A DNA stretch of 64,000 nucleotides from Burkholderiales bacterium (GCA_015075225.1 JABTUQ010000001.1:420420-484419), one strand, 5' to 3'. Counted from the stretch's first letter, positions 26,117 through 36,375 are shown. The notes: a model not told the origin generated them from the letters alone. Numbers and translations are program-made.

Positions 26117-27589
26117 ATGATGGGACACGCTCTGAGCCATTTTCTTGCGGTCACCAACATTCTGGGCAGAATGATCATGTTGTTCGGCCTGGCGCTGCTG
26201 ATTCCATGCAGTGTGGCTTACTGGACAGAGGACGGATCACTGACAGCCTTTTTCAACGCGTTGCTCAGCACTCTCGGGGGTGGTGCGGCCATATGGATAT
26301 TGAGCTACCGTTTCAAGCGGGAATTGCAGATCCGTGACGGTTTTTTGCTAGTGGTACTGGTCTGGCTATCTCTGCCTCTGTTTGGCATGCTGCCCCTGAT
26401 TCATTATTTCCCAGAACTCGGCGTTGCCAAATCCTATTTTGAAGCTACATCCGGCCTGACTTCGAGCGGGGCCACTGTGCTAACCGGACTCGACACCCTT
26501 CCCTACGCCATCAATCTATGGCGTTGCCTGATGAATTGGCTGGGAGGAATGGGATTGATCGTGCTGGCAGTCGCCATTCTGCCCATGCTTGGTGTGGGTG
26601 GCAGAAAACTTTTCAGCGCCGAAATTCCCGGGCCGATCAAAGAATCCCGGCTCACGCCCCGCATTGCTGAAACCGCCAAACGATTATGGCTGATCTATGT
26701 CACCCTGACACTTGTTTGCACACTGGCTTACTGGTTGGCGGGCATGACACCATTCGATGCAATTACCCACGCGCTGAGCACGCTGGGCCTGGGGGGGTTT
26801 TCCACGCATGATGCCAGTTACGGATACTGGGATTCCCCATTGATCGAGGCAATCGCCATCGTATTCATGCTGATCGCCGGCATCAATTTCTCGACGCATT
26901 TCGTTGCCTGGCGAGCCAAAAGTTTTTCCCCCTACCGTGCTGATCCCGAAGCCAGACTCTATCTTTTGGTTACACTGGCCAGCTGCATCGGAGTAGCCGG
27001 TTTTCTCTGGTTCAAGGGAATTTATACCGACCCGGTGGAAGCCTTGCGTTATGCCATATTCAACGTGGTATCCATTGCTACCACTACTGCTTTTACCAAT
27101 ACCGACTATGGCCTATGGCCTATTTTTGCTCCACTCTGGATGCTGTTCCTATCCGGTTTCTGCACCTCATCCGGTTCCACAGGTGGCGGTATCAAAATGA
27201 TCCGGGCACGTATCCTGTTTCAGCAATTCTTTCGCGAAATGATCGTCATCATGCATCCGCGTGCTGTTTCCCTGGTCAAAATCGGCAAAAGCATCGTACC
27301 CAACGAAATCATCTTTGCCATTCTGGGATTTTTCTTCGTTTATCTGATCAGCATCGTCCTGATTACGCTAACACTGACAATGAGCGGGCTGGATGAAATT
27401 ACTGCATTCTCGGCGGCAGTCGCCTGCCTGAATAATCTGGGAACAGGTCTGGGTGCAGTCGGCCCTTCCTCGAACTATGCATCACTCAACGATTTCCAGA
27501 TCTGGCTGTGCAGTTTTGCCATGTTCCTCGGTCGGCTGGAGTTTTATACGCTGATGATCGTTTTTACCCCTGCTTTCTGGCGCAGATGA
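26117..27589 (+). CDS. trkH: Trk potassium transporter membrane subunit TrkH/TrkG
   Basis: A 490-residue membrane protein with the fourfold repeated pore-loop plan of the SKT family. Visible filter-region motifs include TSGLTSSGATVL, THALSTLGLGGFST, and SGSTGGGIKM in the third to fourth region, with a fourth LNNLGTGLG. It transports K+ with TrkA, directly upstream in the same operon. Length equals that of E. coli TrkH. Confidence 0.95.
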   Translation: MMGHALSHFLAVTNILGRMIMLFGLALLIPCSVAYWTEDGSLTAFFNALLSTLGGGAAIWILSYRFKRELQIRDGFLLVVLVWLSLPLFGMLPLIHYFPELGVAKSYFEATSGLTSSGATVLTGLDTLPYAINLWRCLMNWLGGMGLIVLAVAILPMLGVGGRKLFSAEIPGPIKESRLTPRIAETAKRLWLIYVTLTLVCTLAYWLAGMTPFDAITHALSTLGLGGFSTHDASYGYWDSPLIEAIAIVFMLIAGINFSTHFVAWRAKSFSPYRADPEARLYLLVTLASCIGVAGFLWFKGIYTDPVEALRYAIFNVVSIATTTAFTNTDYGLWPIFAPLWMLFLSGFCTSSGSTGGGIKMIRARILFQQFFREMIVIMHPRAVSLVKIGKSIVPNEIIFAILGFFFVYLISIVLITLTLTMSGLDEITAFSAAVACLNNLGTGLGAVGPSSNYASLNDFQIWLCSFAMFLGRLEFYTLMIVFTPAFWRR

Positions 27590-27741
27590 CACCGGCAAAT
27601 ATCCAGATCGAATCGAACAGTCCGATAATGCGTTATCATAACGGGCAAAAAGCTGCAAACGCTCAAATGAATGTTCTCAAAAACATGAACCGTCTTGCAG
27701 GATCGAAACCCTGCAGGAAAAACTGGGTATAAGGGGAAATT

Positions 27742-28149
27742 GTGACTGAAACGACAAACGATCTGGCAGGTATCAAAGTGATGGTAGTGGATGACAGCAA
27801 CACCATCCGGCGCAGTGCGGAAATTTTTCTGGCCCATTCCGGCTGTGAAGTCATTCTGGCCACGGATGGATTTGATGCCATGGCCAAGATTATCGATTTC
27901 CAGCCCGACGTCATTTTTCTGGACATCGTCATGCCCCGGCTGGATGGTTATCAGGCCTGCATGCTGATCAAGAAAAATCCCCGGTATCAATCCGTACCCG
28001 TAATCATGCTTTCCAGCAAAAGCGGGTTATTCGACCGGGCGCGCGGCAGAATGGTCGGCTCTGACGAATATCTCACCAAGCCGTTTACCAAGGAAGCCCT
28101 GTTCGACACGGTTCGCAAACATACCCAGCAAAACCGGGTGCCTGCCTGA
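27742..28149 (+). CDS. pilG: Single-domain response regulator, PilG type
   Basis: A 135-residue receiver-only protein. The phospho-acceptor is the Asp of VIFLDIVMPRLDGYQ, the acidic pair is in MVVDDSNTIRR, and the Thr/Lys switch is in VIMLSSKSG and YLTKPFTKE. Sequence detail follows PilG, the CheY-like regulator of twitching motility. In most type IV pilus clusters pilG is followed by pilH-pilI-pilJ; here the next gene is ubiC, so it stands alone. Start is GTG at 27742 with AAGGGGAAA before it. Confidence 0.85.
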   Translation: MTETTNDLAGIKVMVVDDSNTIRRSAEIFLAHSGCEVILATDGFDAMAKIIDFQPDVIFLDIVMPRLDGYQACMLIKKNPRYQSVPVIMLSSKSGLFDRARGRMVGSDEYLTKPFTKEALFDTVRKHTQQNRVPA

Positions 28150-28251
28150 TGCCGCTTGTTGCGCACAACATCGTAATCATCGGCCCGATCCCGGGCCGTT
28201 TTCACAGATCTGTGTTACGACCACCCACACTATCCCCTTATCTTTGCTGTA

Positions 28252-28788
28252 ATGAAGGTTAACCCGCTCCAGGCGTGGCTCCCTGTCCCTGTTTCCGCTC
28301 CTGTTGATCTGCGCTGGTGGCTGACACACCCGGGCTCCCTTACCCGCCTGCTCCAGTCGCACTGCACGCATTTCCGTGTCGAACCTGTTTTTCAGGCACT
28401 GGCCACGGCTTGTACCGATGAACTGGACATCATGAATCTCAATCGGCAAACACAGGCGCTGGTGCGGGAAGTTTATTTGCGCTGCGATGAAACACCAGTT
28501 GTATTTGCCCATTCGATCGTCAAAAGGGAGCATCTGCAGGGAGCATGGCGCGGATTGAGCCGTTTGGGTAACCGTTCACTGGGCACCCTGTTATTTACCA
28601 ATCCACTGATACAGCGCGCACCTCTGGCTTTCAAAAAACTGACACCGTATCACCCGCTGTATGAACGTGCCTGCAAACCGCTCCAATCCCGCCCTTCTCA
28701 TTTTTGGGCAAGGCGTTCGCTATTCATCCTGCAATATCAACCCATTCTCGTCACAGAAGTATTTCTGCCCGCAATCCGCAAGCTGTAA
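28252..28788 (+). CDS. ubiC: Chorismate pyruvate-lyase
   Basis: UbiC converts chorismate to 4-hydroxybenzoate, the head group of ubiquinone. The 178-residue protein has the family pattern: a WL.HPGSLT start, the active-site REVYLRC segment, FAHSIVKREHLQG, and a C-terminal WARRSLF followed by LVTEVFLP. It heads ubiC-ubiA-ubiD. Cytoplasmic. Confidence 0.93.
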   Translation: MKVNPLQAWLPVPVSAPVDLRWWLTHPGSLTRLLQSHCTHFRVEPVFQALATACTDELDIMNLNRQTQALVREVYLRCDETPVVFAHSIVKREHLQGAWRGLSRLGNRSLGTLLFTNPLIQRAPLAFKKLTPYHPLYERACKPLQSRPSHFWARRSLFILQYQPILVTEVFLPAIRKL

Positions 28789-28857
28789 ACCGGTAAAATA
28801 CCCGCTACTTATTCAGGCGGTTCATTCAAAATCCGCAACCTTATTGATCCGATTTTT

Positions 28858-29745
28858 ATGACTTCTACAAACATCACTTTTTCAGAGCGGCTCTCTGCTT
28901 ATATCAAACTGATCCGGCTGGATAAACCGATCGGCATCCTGTTGCTGTTGTGGCCGACATTATGGGGGTTGTGGCTGGCAGCCGACGGCATGCCGGATTT
29001 GAAGATTCTGGTAATTTTTGTGCTCGGCACGGTGCTGATGCGCTCGGCCGGTTGCGCTATCAATGATTTTGCCGACCGGAAGATTGATCCTCATGTTTCC
29101 CGTACCCGCAACCGCCCGCTGGCAACCGGCATCATCAGCGCTCGTGAGGCAGTGCTGGTTGCAGCCGGACTGAGTTTGTGCGCTTTTCTTCTGATTCTTC
29201 CGCTCAATCTCCTGACGATTCTGCTATCCGTACCCGCCCTGTTCCTTGCCGCTTCCTACCCATTTACCAAACGCTTTTTTGCCATGCCGCAGGCTTATCT
29301 TGGCATGGCATTCAGCTTTGGTATTCCCATGGCTTTTGCGGCACCAACCGGAGAAATTCCTCCGCTTGCATGGCTGCTGGTGCTGGCCAATCTGTTCTGG
29401 GTGATCGCCTACGATACCGAATACGCATTGGTAGATCGGGCAGACGATCTGAAAATCGGCATCCAGACTTCCGCTATTACACTCGGCCGGTTTGATGTAG
29501 CCGGCATCATACTGTGTCATCTCGTTTTCCTGGGCATGCTGGCTTATGCCGGAATGCTTCTGCAACGCGGCATCTGGTTTTATGGCGCCCTGCTGATAGC
29601 GCTGGGTCTGGTGGCAATGCAATACCACATGATCCGTGAACGTGAACCCGCCCGCTGCTTTCAAGCATTCCTGCACAACAACCGGGTAGGCGCTGTCATA
29701 TTCGCAGGCATCTTGCTGGATACCCTGTTACGGACGGATCCATAA
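28858..29745 (+). CDS. ubiA: 4-hydroxybenzoate polyprenyltransferase
   Basis: UbiA attaches the polyprenyl tail to 4-hydroxybenzoate in the inner membrane. The 295-residue protein has about eight to nine membrane segments and both Asp-rich prenyl-pyrophosphate motifs, NDFADRKID near residue 67 and YALVDRADDLKIG near residue 190. It lies 69 bases downstream of ubiC and 79 upstream of ubiD, all in the same direction. Confidence 0.96.
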   Translation: MTSTNITFSERLSAYIKLIRLDKPIGILLLLWPTLWGLWLAADGMPDLKILVIFVLGTVLMRSAGCAINDFADRKIDPHVSRTRNRPLATGIISAREAVLVAAGLSLCAFLLILPLNLLTILLSVPALFLAASYPFTKRFFAMPQAYLGMAFSFGIPMAFAAPTGEIPPLAWLLVLANLFWVIAYDTEYALVDRADDLKIGIQTSAITLGRFDVAGIILCHLVFLGMLAYAGMLLQRGIWFYGALLIALGLVAMQYHMIREREPARCFQAFLHNNRVGAVIFAGILLDTLLRTDP

Positions 29746-29824
29746 ATTTTATCCATAACCACCCTGAGCCATTCTTGCATCATGGCTCCCTGTTCAACCT
29801 GTTTATAACCTCCGGGATCGACAC

Positions 29825-31288
29825 ATGAAATACAAGGATTTGCGTGACTTTATTACACAGCTTGAGCAGCGCGGTGACCTGAAACGCGTGAAAACCGCAA
29901 TCGATCCCCGTCTGGAAATGACAGAAATCTGTGATCGCCTGCTCAAGCAGGCTGGCCCGGCCGTTCTGTTCGAGCAGGCCACCGGACATACCATCCCGGT
30001 ACTGGGCAATCTGTTCGGTACACCGGAGCGGGTAGCGCTGGGTATGGGACAAACCTCGGTTTCCGCCCTGCGGGAAGTGGGCAAACTGCTCGCCTATCTC
30101 AAGGAACCTGATCCTCCCAAGGGATTGCGCGACGCCTGGGAAAAACTGCCGGTGCTGAAACAGGTGCTCAATATGGCGCCCAGGCAACTAACCAGCGCCC
30201 CTTGTCAGGAAATCGTGTGGGAAGGAGATGATGTCGATCTGGGCAAATTGCCGATTCAGACCTGCTGGCCTGGCGATGTAGCGCCACTGATCACCTGGGG
30301 ACTCACTGTAACGCGCGGTCCGCACAAACCCCGGCAGAATCTGGGTATTTACCGACAGCAGGTCATTGCACCGAACAAGGTGATCATGCGCTGGCTGGCA
30401 CATCGCGGCGGCGCGCTGGATTACCGTGATTTCTGCCAGACGAATCCTGGACAACCCTATCCAGTGGCGGTTGCACTGGGCGCGGATCCGGCAACGATTC
30501 TGGGCGCAGTCACCCCGGTTCCCGACAGCCTGAGCGAATACCAGTTTGCCGGATTGCTGCGTGGCGCAAAAACCGAGGTCGTCAAATGCCTGACTCATGA
30601 TCTGCAGGTTCCCGCCAGTGCCGAAATTGTGCTGGAAGGCTATATTTATCCGGATGAAACGGCTGTGGAAGGACCTTACGGCGACCATACCGGCTATTAC
30701 AACGAACAGGAAACCTTCCCGGTCTTCACGATCGAGCGGATCACCATGCGCCGAGATCCAATCTACCATTCCACCTATACCGGCAAACCCCCTGATGAGC
30801 CGGCCATTCTGGGCGTGGCACTCAATGAGGTATTCGTTCCGTTGCTACAACGGCAATTCACCGAGATTACCGATTTTTACCTGCCGCCAGAAGGCTGTTC
30901 GTACCGCCTTGCTGTAGTCAGCATGAAAAAACAGTATCCCGGCCATGCCAAGCGTGTCATGTTTGGCATCTGGAGCTTCCTGCGCCAGTTCATGTATACC
31001 AAATTCATCATTGTTACCGATGATGATGTCAATATCCGCGACTGGAAAGAAGTTATCTGGGCGATGACGACCCGGGTTGATCCGGTGCGCGACACCCTGA
31101 TCGTGGAAAATACCCCGATCGATTACCTCGACTTCGCCAGCCCGGTTTCAGGGCTCGGCAGCAAAATGGGGCTGGATGCAACCAATAAATGGCCGGGAGA
31201 AACTACCCGCGAATGGGGACGCACGATTGAAATGGACGCGGCGGTCAAAACCAGGATTGATCGGCTCTGGCAGCAACTACCATTCTGA
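29825..31288 (+). CDS. ubiD: 3-octaprenyl-4-hydroxybenzoate decarboxylase
   Basis: UbiD removes the carboxyl group of the prenylated intermediate and needs a prenylated flavin made by UbiX. The 487-residue length is right. Motifs include [20 protein letters not shown] at the start, GIYRQQVI and [15 protein letters not shown], and the prFMN/metal site region [14 protein letters not shown]. No ubiX is in the window. The downstream cytochrome gene is convergent. Confidence 0.96.
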   Translation: MKYKDLRDFITQLEQRGDLKRVKTAIDPRLEMTEICDRLLKQAGPAVLFEQATGHTIPVLGNLFGTPERVALGMGQTSVSALREVGKLLAYLKEPDPPKGLRDAWEKLPVLKQVLNMAPRQLTSAPCQEIVWEGDDVDLGKLPIQTCWPGDVAPLITWGLTVTRGPHKPRQNLGIYRQQVIAPNKVIMRWLAHRGGALDYRDFCQTNPGQPYPVAVALGADPATILGAVTPVPDSLSEYQFAGLLRGAKTEVVKCLTHDLQVPASAEIVLEGYIYPDETAVEGPYGDHTGYYNEQETFPVFTIERITMRRDPIYHSTYTGKPPDEPAILGVALNEVFVPLLQRQFTEITDFYLPPEGCSYRLAVVSMKKQYPGHAKRVMFGIWSFLRQFMYTKFIIVTDDDVNIRDWKEVIWAMTTRVDPVRDTLIVENTPIDYLDFASPVSGLGSKMGLDATNKWPGETTREWGRTIEMDAAVKTRIDRLWQQLPF

Positions 31289-31312
31289 TTGTCCGGTTGA
31301 TGGTTGCCAGCT

Positions 31313-31334
31313 CCCTTCCCCCAAAAAGGAAGGG
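31313..31334. terminator. Possible bidirectional hairpin between ubiD and the cytochrome gene
   Basis: CCCTTCC at 31313-31319 pairs with GGAAGGG at 31328-31334 over an 8-base loop. It lies between two convergent genes, 25 bases after the ubiD stop. No T-run follows, so it is only a weak terminator candidate. Confidence 0.3.
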
Positions 31335-31380
31335 TATCTCGCCATAAACAATGGAAGGCTGATGAATACGCCTGAATTGT

Positions 31381-31857
31381 TTAATGAGCGTGTGAATGCG
31401 CTCCATGTTCGCCGTGGCCGTTTTCCTGGACGTTCTGACTGACACTGATCTGGTAAGTGGCATGGCATGCAGCACAACGCCCCAAGGCTTCGCTCAACTG
31501 CTGCAGTGTATGTTTGCCATCCTTTTTTGATTCGGCATCCAGCGCAATCTTGTCAAACTCCTGATGCATGGCCATCCCCAGTTGCATGAACTGCTCAGGA
31601 AAACCATGATTTGCATGCCCTTCCACTTTATGCGGCATTTCCATTCCCAGGGAACGGGCATGGTGCGCAACAGCAACCATATCCTCCTGCGCAAGCGCTT
31701 CCAGAATGGCACCTGTCCCCGTCAGCAGCAAACGCATCTCACCCAGCAGATGATTACGCTGCATTTCATTCATGGGCAACACCTGGCGCTTATCAATTCC
31801 CTCCGCCATAGCGGTCGTCACAAACAAACACAGAACAGAAACATAAATTTTCTTCAC
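31381..31857 (-). CDS. Periplasmic class II (c556/c'-like) monohaem cytochrome
   Basis: A 158-residue exported protein. A signal peptide (MKKIYVSVLCLFVTTAMA) is followed by a helical domain and a single CAACH haem c motif about 31 residues from the C-terminus. That is the class II arrangement of c' and c556, in which haem sits on the last helix of a four-helix bundle. The tail is rich in His and Gly (HGEHGAHSHAH) and might bind metal. GTG at 31855-31857 is chosen because AAGGAGG lies just upstream; an ATG at 31891-31893 would add 12 residues ahead of the signal. Confidence 0.75.
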   Translation of the reverse strand: MKKIYVSVLCLFVTTAMAEGIDKRQVLPMNEMQRNHLLGEMRLLLTGTGAILEALAQEDMVAVAHHARSLGMEMPHKVEGHANHGFPEQFMQLGMAMHQEFDKIALDAESKKDGKHTLQQLSEALGRCAACHATYQISVSQNVQENGHGEHGAHSHAH

Positions 31858-32017
31858 ACTTGCCTCCTTGATTTTCGGTATGGAACAGATCAACAGGAAT
31901 CCGCTATTGACAGCACATTCCGGTTTGTAGTTTGAGTGGCTAATTCAGTGGGGTGTATGATTTTTTCGCAACCCTTTGGACACTGGTTTTGCAGATGAAC
32001 TGCAGCGTTGAGCTCAT

Positions 32018-32110
32018 TGTGAAGAGGCAACCATTCACTGCCTCACCTGCCTTGCATTCTATTCGTGAAACACGGTGCGCAGCCATGTGAGACTTAATCA
32101 GGGATTCCTT
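32018..32110 (-). repeat. Dispersed ~90-bp repeat, family 2, at the 3' end of purD
   Basis: Read on the minus strand this runs from AAGGAATCCCTGATTAAG to GAATGGTTGCCTCTTCAC. It matches 45064-45151 on the plus strand in most positions, with the same order of CTGATTAA, CATGGC, GTTT.ACG, GTGAGGC and GTGAATGGTTG blocks. The purD stop codon TAA is part of the repeat. Confidence 0.65.
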
Positions 32111-33389
32111 TATGGCCAATGTCCCTACGCAGCTGGCAGCCATCGAAACGAATATCCTCTGCGATTGCATAAGCGTTTGAGCGTGCCTGCCGGATATTTT
32201 CCCCCAGAGCAGCTACACCCAGCACACGCCCTCCCGAAGTCAGGATTTTTCCGGGATGCTGGCTGTCGGATGTGGTGCCTGCGTGAAAAACATGAAACTC
32301 ACCGGTTTCATTTTGTCGTGCCACCATGGATTCCAATCCATGAATCTCGTCATTTTTTCTGGGATTGTCGGGATAGCCTTGCGCGGCCATGACCACACAT
32401 AATGCCGAGCGCTGATCCCATTCGATCCGCACCTGATCCAGCGTGCCGTTGACCGCGTGATCCAGCAAGGCGAACAAATCGGATTTCAGACGCAACAGGA
32501 TGGCCTGGGTTTCCGGATCACCAAGGCGGCAATTGAATTCCAGCACCCTGACCTCACCTTGCGGCGAGATCATCAGCCCAGCATATAGAAATCCGGTATA
32601 TGGGTGTCCTTGTTGAGCCATGCCGTGAATGACTGGCAGAATGACCTTCTGCATGATTTCGTCATGCAAAGCGGGAGTAATGACCGGCGCAGGAGAATAA
32701 GCACCCATGCCGCCAGTGTTGGGCCCTTCATCGTTATCCAGCAAACGTTTGTGATCCTGACTGGTGGCAAGTGGCAAAACGTGCCTACCGTCCGATACGA
32801 CGATAAAGCTGGCTTCCTCTCCTTCCAGATAATCTTCGATCAGGATATGCGCACCGGCTGCTCCCAGCCGGTTATCCACCAGCATAGCGTCAACGGCTGC
32901 ATGTGCCTCGGCCAGTGTTTGCGCCACGATCACGCCCTTGCCGGCAGCCAGACCATCAGCCTTGATGACAACCGGCAGGGAATGCTGGTCAAGATAGCGA
33001 TGTGCGGCTGTTGCATCACTGAAGGTTTCGCTGGCCGCAGTTGGAATGCCGTGGCTAAGCATGAATGCCTTGGCAAAATTCTTGGAGCCTTCCAGTTGCG
33101 CGGCAAACTGGCCTGGCCCAAAGATGCGCAAGCCTGCAGCCTGAAAAGTATCGACAATTCCCTCGGTCAGCGGTGCTTCCGGCCCGACCACGGTCAGGTT
33201 GATTTTTTCCTGCCGTGCAAACGCTGCAAGCTCCGGAATGGACGTGATGGGCACATTCTCCAGTTTGGCTTCCAGCGCTGTTCCGGCATTGCCGGGAGCA
33301 ACAAACACCTGTTCAACCAGGGGAGATTGAGCCAGCTTCCACGCGATGGCGTGTTCCCTGCCACCACTGCCGATCACGAGTAGTTTCAT
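32094..33389 (-). CDS. purD: Phosphoribosylamine-glycine ligase (GAR synthetase)
   Basis: PurD joins glycine to phosphoribosylamine in the second step of purine synthesis. The 431-residue protein starts MKLLVIGSGGREHAIAWKLA and has the ATP-grasp features KADGLAAGKGV, LIEDYLEGEEAS, and EFNCRLGDPETQ. The open frame extends upstream into purH, but the ATG at 33387-33389, one base after the purH stop, is the family start. Its last codons and stop lie inside a dispersed repeat, so the C-terminal residues may have been reset by that insertion. Confidence 0.96.
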   Translation of the reverse strand: MKLLVIGSGGREHAIAWKLAQSPLVEQVFVAPGNAGTALEAKLENVPITSIPELAAFARQEKINLTVVGPEAPLTEGIVDTFQAAGLRIFGPGQFAAQLEGSKNFAKAFMLSHGIPTAASETFSDATAAHRYLDQHSLPVVIKADGLAAGKGVIVAQTLAEAHAAVDAMLVDNRLGAAGAHILIEDYLEGEEASFIVVSDGRHVLPLATSQDHKRLLDNDEGPNTGGMGAYSPAPVITPALHDEIMQKVILPVIHGMAQQGHPYTGFLYAGLMISPQGEVRVLEFNCRLGDPETQAILLRLKSDLFALLDHAVNGTLDQVRIEWDQRSALCVVMAAQGYPDNPRKNDEIHGLESMVARQNETGEFHVFHAGTTSDSQHPGKILTSGGRVLGVAALGENIRQARSNAYAIAEDIRFDGCQLRRDIGHKGIPD

Positions 33390-33390
33390 G

Positions 33391-34953
33391 CTAATGCCTG
33401 AAATGCCTGACGCCGGTAAATACCATTGCGACACCCTGTTCATCAGCTGCCGCAATGACTTCCTCGTCACGGATACTGCCGCCGGGCTGGATGACCACTT
33501 TGGCTCCTGCCTGGGCGAGTACATCCAGACCATCCCGGAACGGGAAGAAGGCGTCTGATGCGACCACGGATCCATGTAAATCAAGGTTGGCCTGGTTAGC
33601 CTTGATGGAAGCAATGCGCGCACTATCCACCCGGCTCATCTGCCCGGCACCAATACCCAGTGTCTGGCCATTGGCACAAAACACGATGGTGTTGGATTTG
33701 ACGAACTTTGCCACCCGCCAGGCAAACAGACAATCCTCGATCTGCTCGCGAGTGGGTTTTAACTGCGTGACCACCTGCAGCTGATCTGCCGTGATATTGA
33801 GATCATCCGGCGTCTGCACCAACAATCCGCCATCGACCCGTTTCAGGTCAAACCGGTTGGCATGATTGGCCAGCGGCACGGTCAGCACCCGGATATTGGG
33901 TTTGTCTGCCAGCAAACGTCCGGCCTCCGGGCTGAATTCCGGTGCAATGATGACTTCCACGAACTGTTGCAGTACTGCTTTGGCCAGATCGGCACTGACT
34001 GTACGGTTAAGCGCGATGATGCCACCAAAGGCAGATACCGGATCGGTGGAAAATGCTTTCTGGTAAGCCGCCAGAGGTGTATCGGCCACGGCCACGCCAC
34101 ACGGATTGGCATGCTTGATGATGACGCAGGCTGGTTGGTCGAAAGTGCGGACACACGCCCACGCTGCATCGGTATCGGCAATGTTGTTGTACGAGAGCTC
34201 CTTTCCCTGAAGCTGGTGATAATCCGCCAGGCTGCCTGAAATGTCAGTCATGTCACGATAAAAAGCCGCCTGCTGGTGGGGATTTTCACCGTAGCGCAAT
34301 GGCTGTGCCAGGGTGAATCCCAGATTGAGCTGATCCGGGAACGATTTACGCTGATGGCTTGACGGCTCAAGTGCTGTCAGATAATTGCTGATAGCGCCAT
34401 CATAGCTCGCCGTATGGGAAAACGCCTTTTGTGCCAGCTGAAACCGGTATGCATCGTCAACCGATCCATTATTGGCGCGCAGCTGCTCCAGCAAGGAGTT
34501 GTAATCCTGGGGATCGGTCACAACGGCAACGCGCTGGAAATTCTTGGCTGCGGCGCGGATCATAGTAGGTCCGCCAATGTCGATATTTTCAATCGCTTCT
34601 TCAAACGGGCAATCCGGTTTGGCGATTGTCCGGGTAAACGGATACAGATTGACCACCACCAGATCAATGGTCGGAATTTGCGCCTGTTCCATCGTCTGGC
34701 GATGTTCAGGCAAATCCATTCTGGCCAGAATCCCGGCATGCACCTTGGGATGCAGAGTTTTGACCCGGCCATCCAGCATTTCGGGGAAACCGGTATAGTC
34801 GCCCACCTCAACTACCGGAATGCCAGCCTCCTGCAGCAATTTTGCCGTTCCACCCGTGGAAAGAATAGTGATGTTGTATTGGCGCAAGGCTGTTGCCAGT
34901 TCCACCACGCCCGTTTTGTCGGAAACACTGATCAGTGCCTGTTTTATGCTCAT
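33391..34953 (-). CDS. purH: Bifunctional AICAR formyltransferase / IMP cyclohydrolase
   Basis: PurH carries out the last two steps of IMP synthesis. The 520-residue protein has the N-terminal MGS-like cyclohydrolase domain ([43 protein letters not shown]) and the C-terminal formyltransferase domain with [12 protein letters not shown] and the catalytic KHANPCG motif. It lies between fis and purD, eight bases downstream of fis. Confidence 0.97.
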   Translation of the reverse strand: MSIKQALISVSDKTGVVELATALRQYNITILSTGGTAKLLQEAGIPVVEVGDYTGFPEMLDGRVKTLHPKVHAGILARMDLPEHRQTMEQAQIPTIDLVVVNLYPFTRTIAKPDCPFEEAIENIDIGGPTMIRAAAKNFQRVAVVTDPQDYNSLLEQLRANNGSVDDAYRFQLAQKAFSHTASYDGAISNYLTALEPSSHQRKSFPDQLNLGFTLAQPLRYGENPHQQAAFYRDMTDISGSLADYHQLQGKELSYNNIADTDAAWACVRTFDQPACVIIKHANPCGVAVADTPLAAYQKAFSTDPVSAFGGIIALNRTVSADLAKAVLQQFVEVIIAPEFSPEAGRLLADKPNIRVLTVPLANHANRFDLKRVDGGLLVQTPDDLNITADQLQVVTQLKPTREQIEDCLFAWRVAKFVKSNTIVFCANGQTLGIGAGQMSRVDSARIASIKANQANLDLHGSVVASDAFFPFRDGLDVLAQAGAKVVIQPGGSIRDEEVIAAADEQGVAMVFTGVRHFRH

Positions 34954-34961
34954 TTGTAGAT

Positions 34962-35204
34962 TTATCCGATCTGATGTTTGGTAAGTCGGTTGCGCAAGGT
35001 ATTGCGATTGATGCCGAGCAGTTCGGCCGCCTTGCTCTGGTTGCCCTGGGCATAGTGCATTGCAATCTCTATCAGCGGTTTTTCCACGCTGTGTATTACT
35101 GTCTCATAAATGGCGCAAGGTTTTTCGCCATCCAGATCCTGGAAATAAGCTTCCACTGCCTTGCGGACGCAGAGCGCAATTTCATTTTCGTTGATAATTG
35201 TCAT
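34962..35204 (-). CDS. fis: DNA-binding protein Fis
   Basis: An 80-residue Fis protein, a dimeric nucleoid-associated regulator. The C-terminal helix-turn-helix ([19 protein letters not shown]) is nearly canonical, and the central dimer helices are present. It is slightly shorter than E. coli Fis at the N-terminus, where the flexible Hin-activation arms lie, as is usual in betaproteobacteria. It overlaps the dusB stop by four bases, keeping the conserved dusB-fis arrangement. Confidence 0.95.
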   Translation of the reverse strand: MTIINENEIALCVRKAVEAYFQDLDGEKPCAIYETVIHSVEKPLIEIAMHYAQGNQSKAAELLGINRNTLRNRLTKHQIG

Positions 35205-36214
35205 GCCTCAATCATCTCTTCATCAATATAGATAAGCGTGCGGCCCTGATCAGCCAGCTCCGCAAAAAATTGTTGGGTGGCAGCCAGTTGTTCTTCAACC
35301 GTCGCAAGCCGGTTCATGGCATGGCGAAAAGCCGCCGATCCCGATAACCCCCGCGTATACCACGAAATATGTTTGCGGGCGATACGCACGCCGGAGTATT
35401 CGCCATAAAACTGATACAGTTCTTGCAGATGATCCATCAGAACACGCTGGATTTCGGCTACTTCGGGAGGGGGCAGAAAACTGCCTGTTGTCAGATAATG
35501 ATCAATCTCCCGAAAAATCCAGGGTCTCCCCTGGGCGGCGCGGCCAATCATGACAGCATCGGCCCCCGTGTATTCGAGCACTTCCTTTGCTTTTTCCGGA
35601 GTGGTGATGTCTCCGTTGGCAATGACAGGTATGCGGATCGACGCCTTGACTGCAGCGATCGTGTCATATTCTGCCTGCCCCCGGTAGGCACAAGCCCGGG
35701 TGCGGCCATGGATAGCCAGTGCCTGTATGCCTGCACTCTCCGCAATGCGTGCAACGGCAACTGCATTTTTATGCTGCGTATCCCAACCGGTTCTGATTTT
35801 CAGGGTAACCGGAATATCCACGGCCTGTACCACAGCATCCAGGATACTGCTGACTAGTCCTTCATCCTTCAGCAGTGCCGATCCCGCCATGACATTGCAG
35901 ATTTTTTTGGCGGGGCACCCCATGTTGATATCGATGATCTCTGCGCCATGATCTGCATTGTGGCGGGCAGCCTGCGCCATCATGGCTGGATCGGCTCCTG
36001 CAATCTGCACTGAAACCGGCCTGACTTCACCTTCGTGACAGGCACGGCGGCGGGTTTTTTCCGAACCATACAGCAGAGAATTGCTTGAAACCATTTCGGA
36101 AACAGCCATCGCAGCCCCCATCCGCTTGCACAACTGCCGGAAAGGGCGATCAGTGACACCCGCCATGGGGGCAACAATCAGTTTGTTTTTGAGTGTATAG
36201 GAACCAATTTGCAT
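35201..36214 (-). CDS. dusB: tRNA-dihydrouridine synthase B
   Basis: DusB reduces specific uridines in the tRNA D-loop using FMN. The 337-residue protein has the FMN barrel motifs APMAGVTDRPFRQL and INMGCPAKKICN (with the catalytic Cys), LKIRTGWD, and HGRTRACAYRGQAEYD. It is the first gene of dusB-fis-purH-purD. The 161-base spacer upstream, before the ubiH-like gene, should hold the operon promoter; no clear box was identified there. Confidence 0.95.
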   Translation of the reverse strand: MQIGSYTLKNKLIVAPMAGVTDRPFRQLCKRMGAAMAVSEMVSSNSLLYGSEKTRRRACHEGEVRPVSVQIAGADPAMMAQAARHNADHGAEIIDINMGCPAKKICNVMAGSALLKDEGLVSSILDAVVQAVDIPVTLKIRTGWDTQHKNAVAVARIAESAGIQALAIHGRTRACAYRGQAEYDTIAAVKASIRIPVIANGDITTPEKAKEVLEYTGADAVMIGRAAQGRPWIFREIDHYLTTGSFLPPPEVAEIQRVLMDHLQELYQFYGEYSGVRIARKHISWYTRGLSGSAAFRHAMNRLATVEEQLAATQQFFAELADQGRTLIYIDEEMIEA

Positions 36215-36375
36215 GAAACAGGCAAAGCTCGTTTAAAACATTCGCGGGAGAATCCGGGAATTACCGGCCAATTCCGGCAATTACATCCAGTTCGATAGGG
36301 TTATTCAAAAAATTTTGATCCGTTGATTGCCCGGTACTGGATACATTCCTGGCAGATCGCTCGAAAGAGGCCAGA

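Noticed and set aside
32604-33383. 259-codon plus-strand open frame opposite purD
   Set aside because: It is a shadow of a clearly recognised purD and shows no domain.
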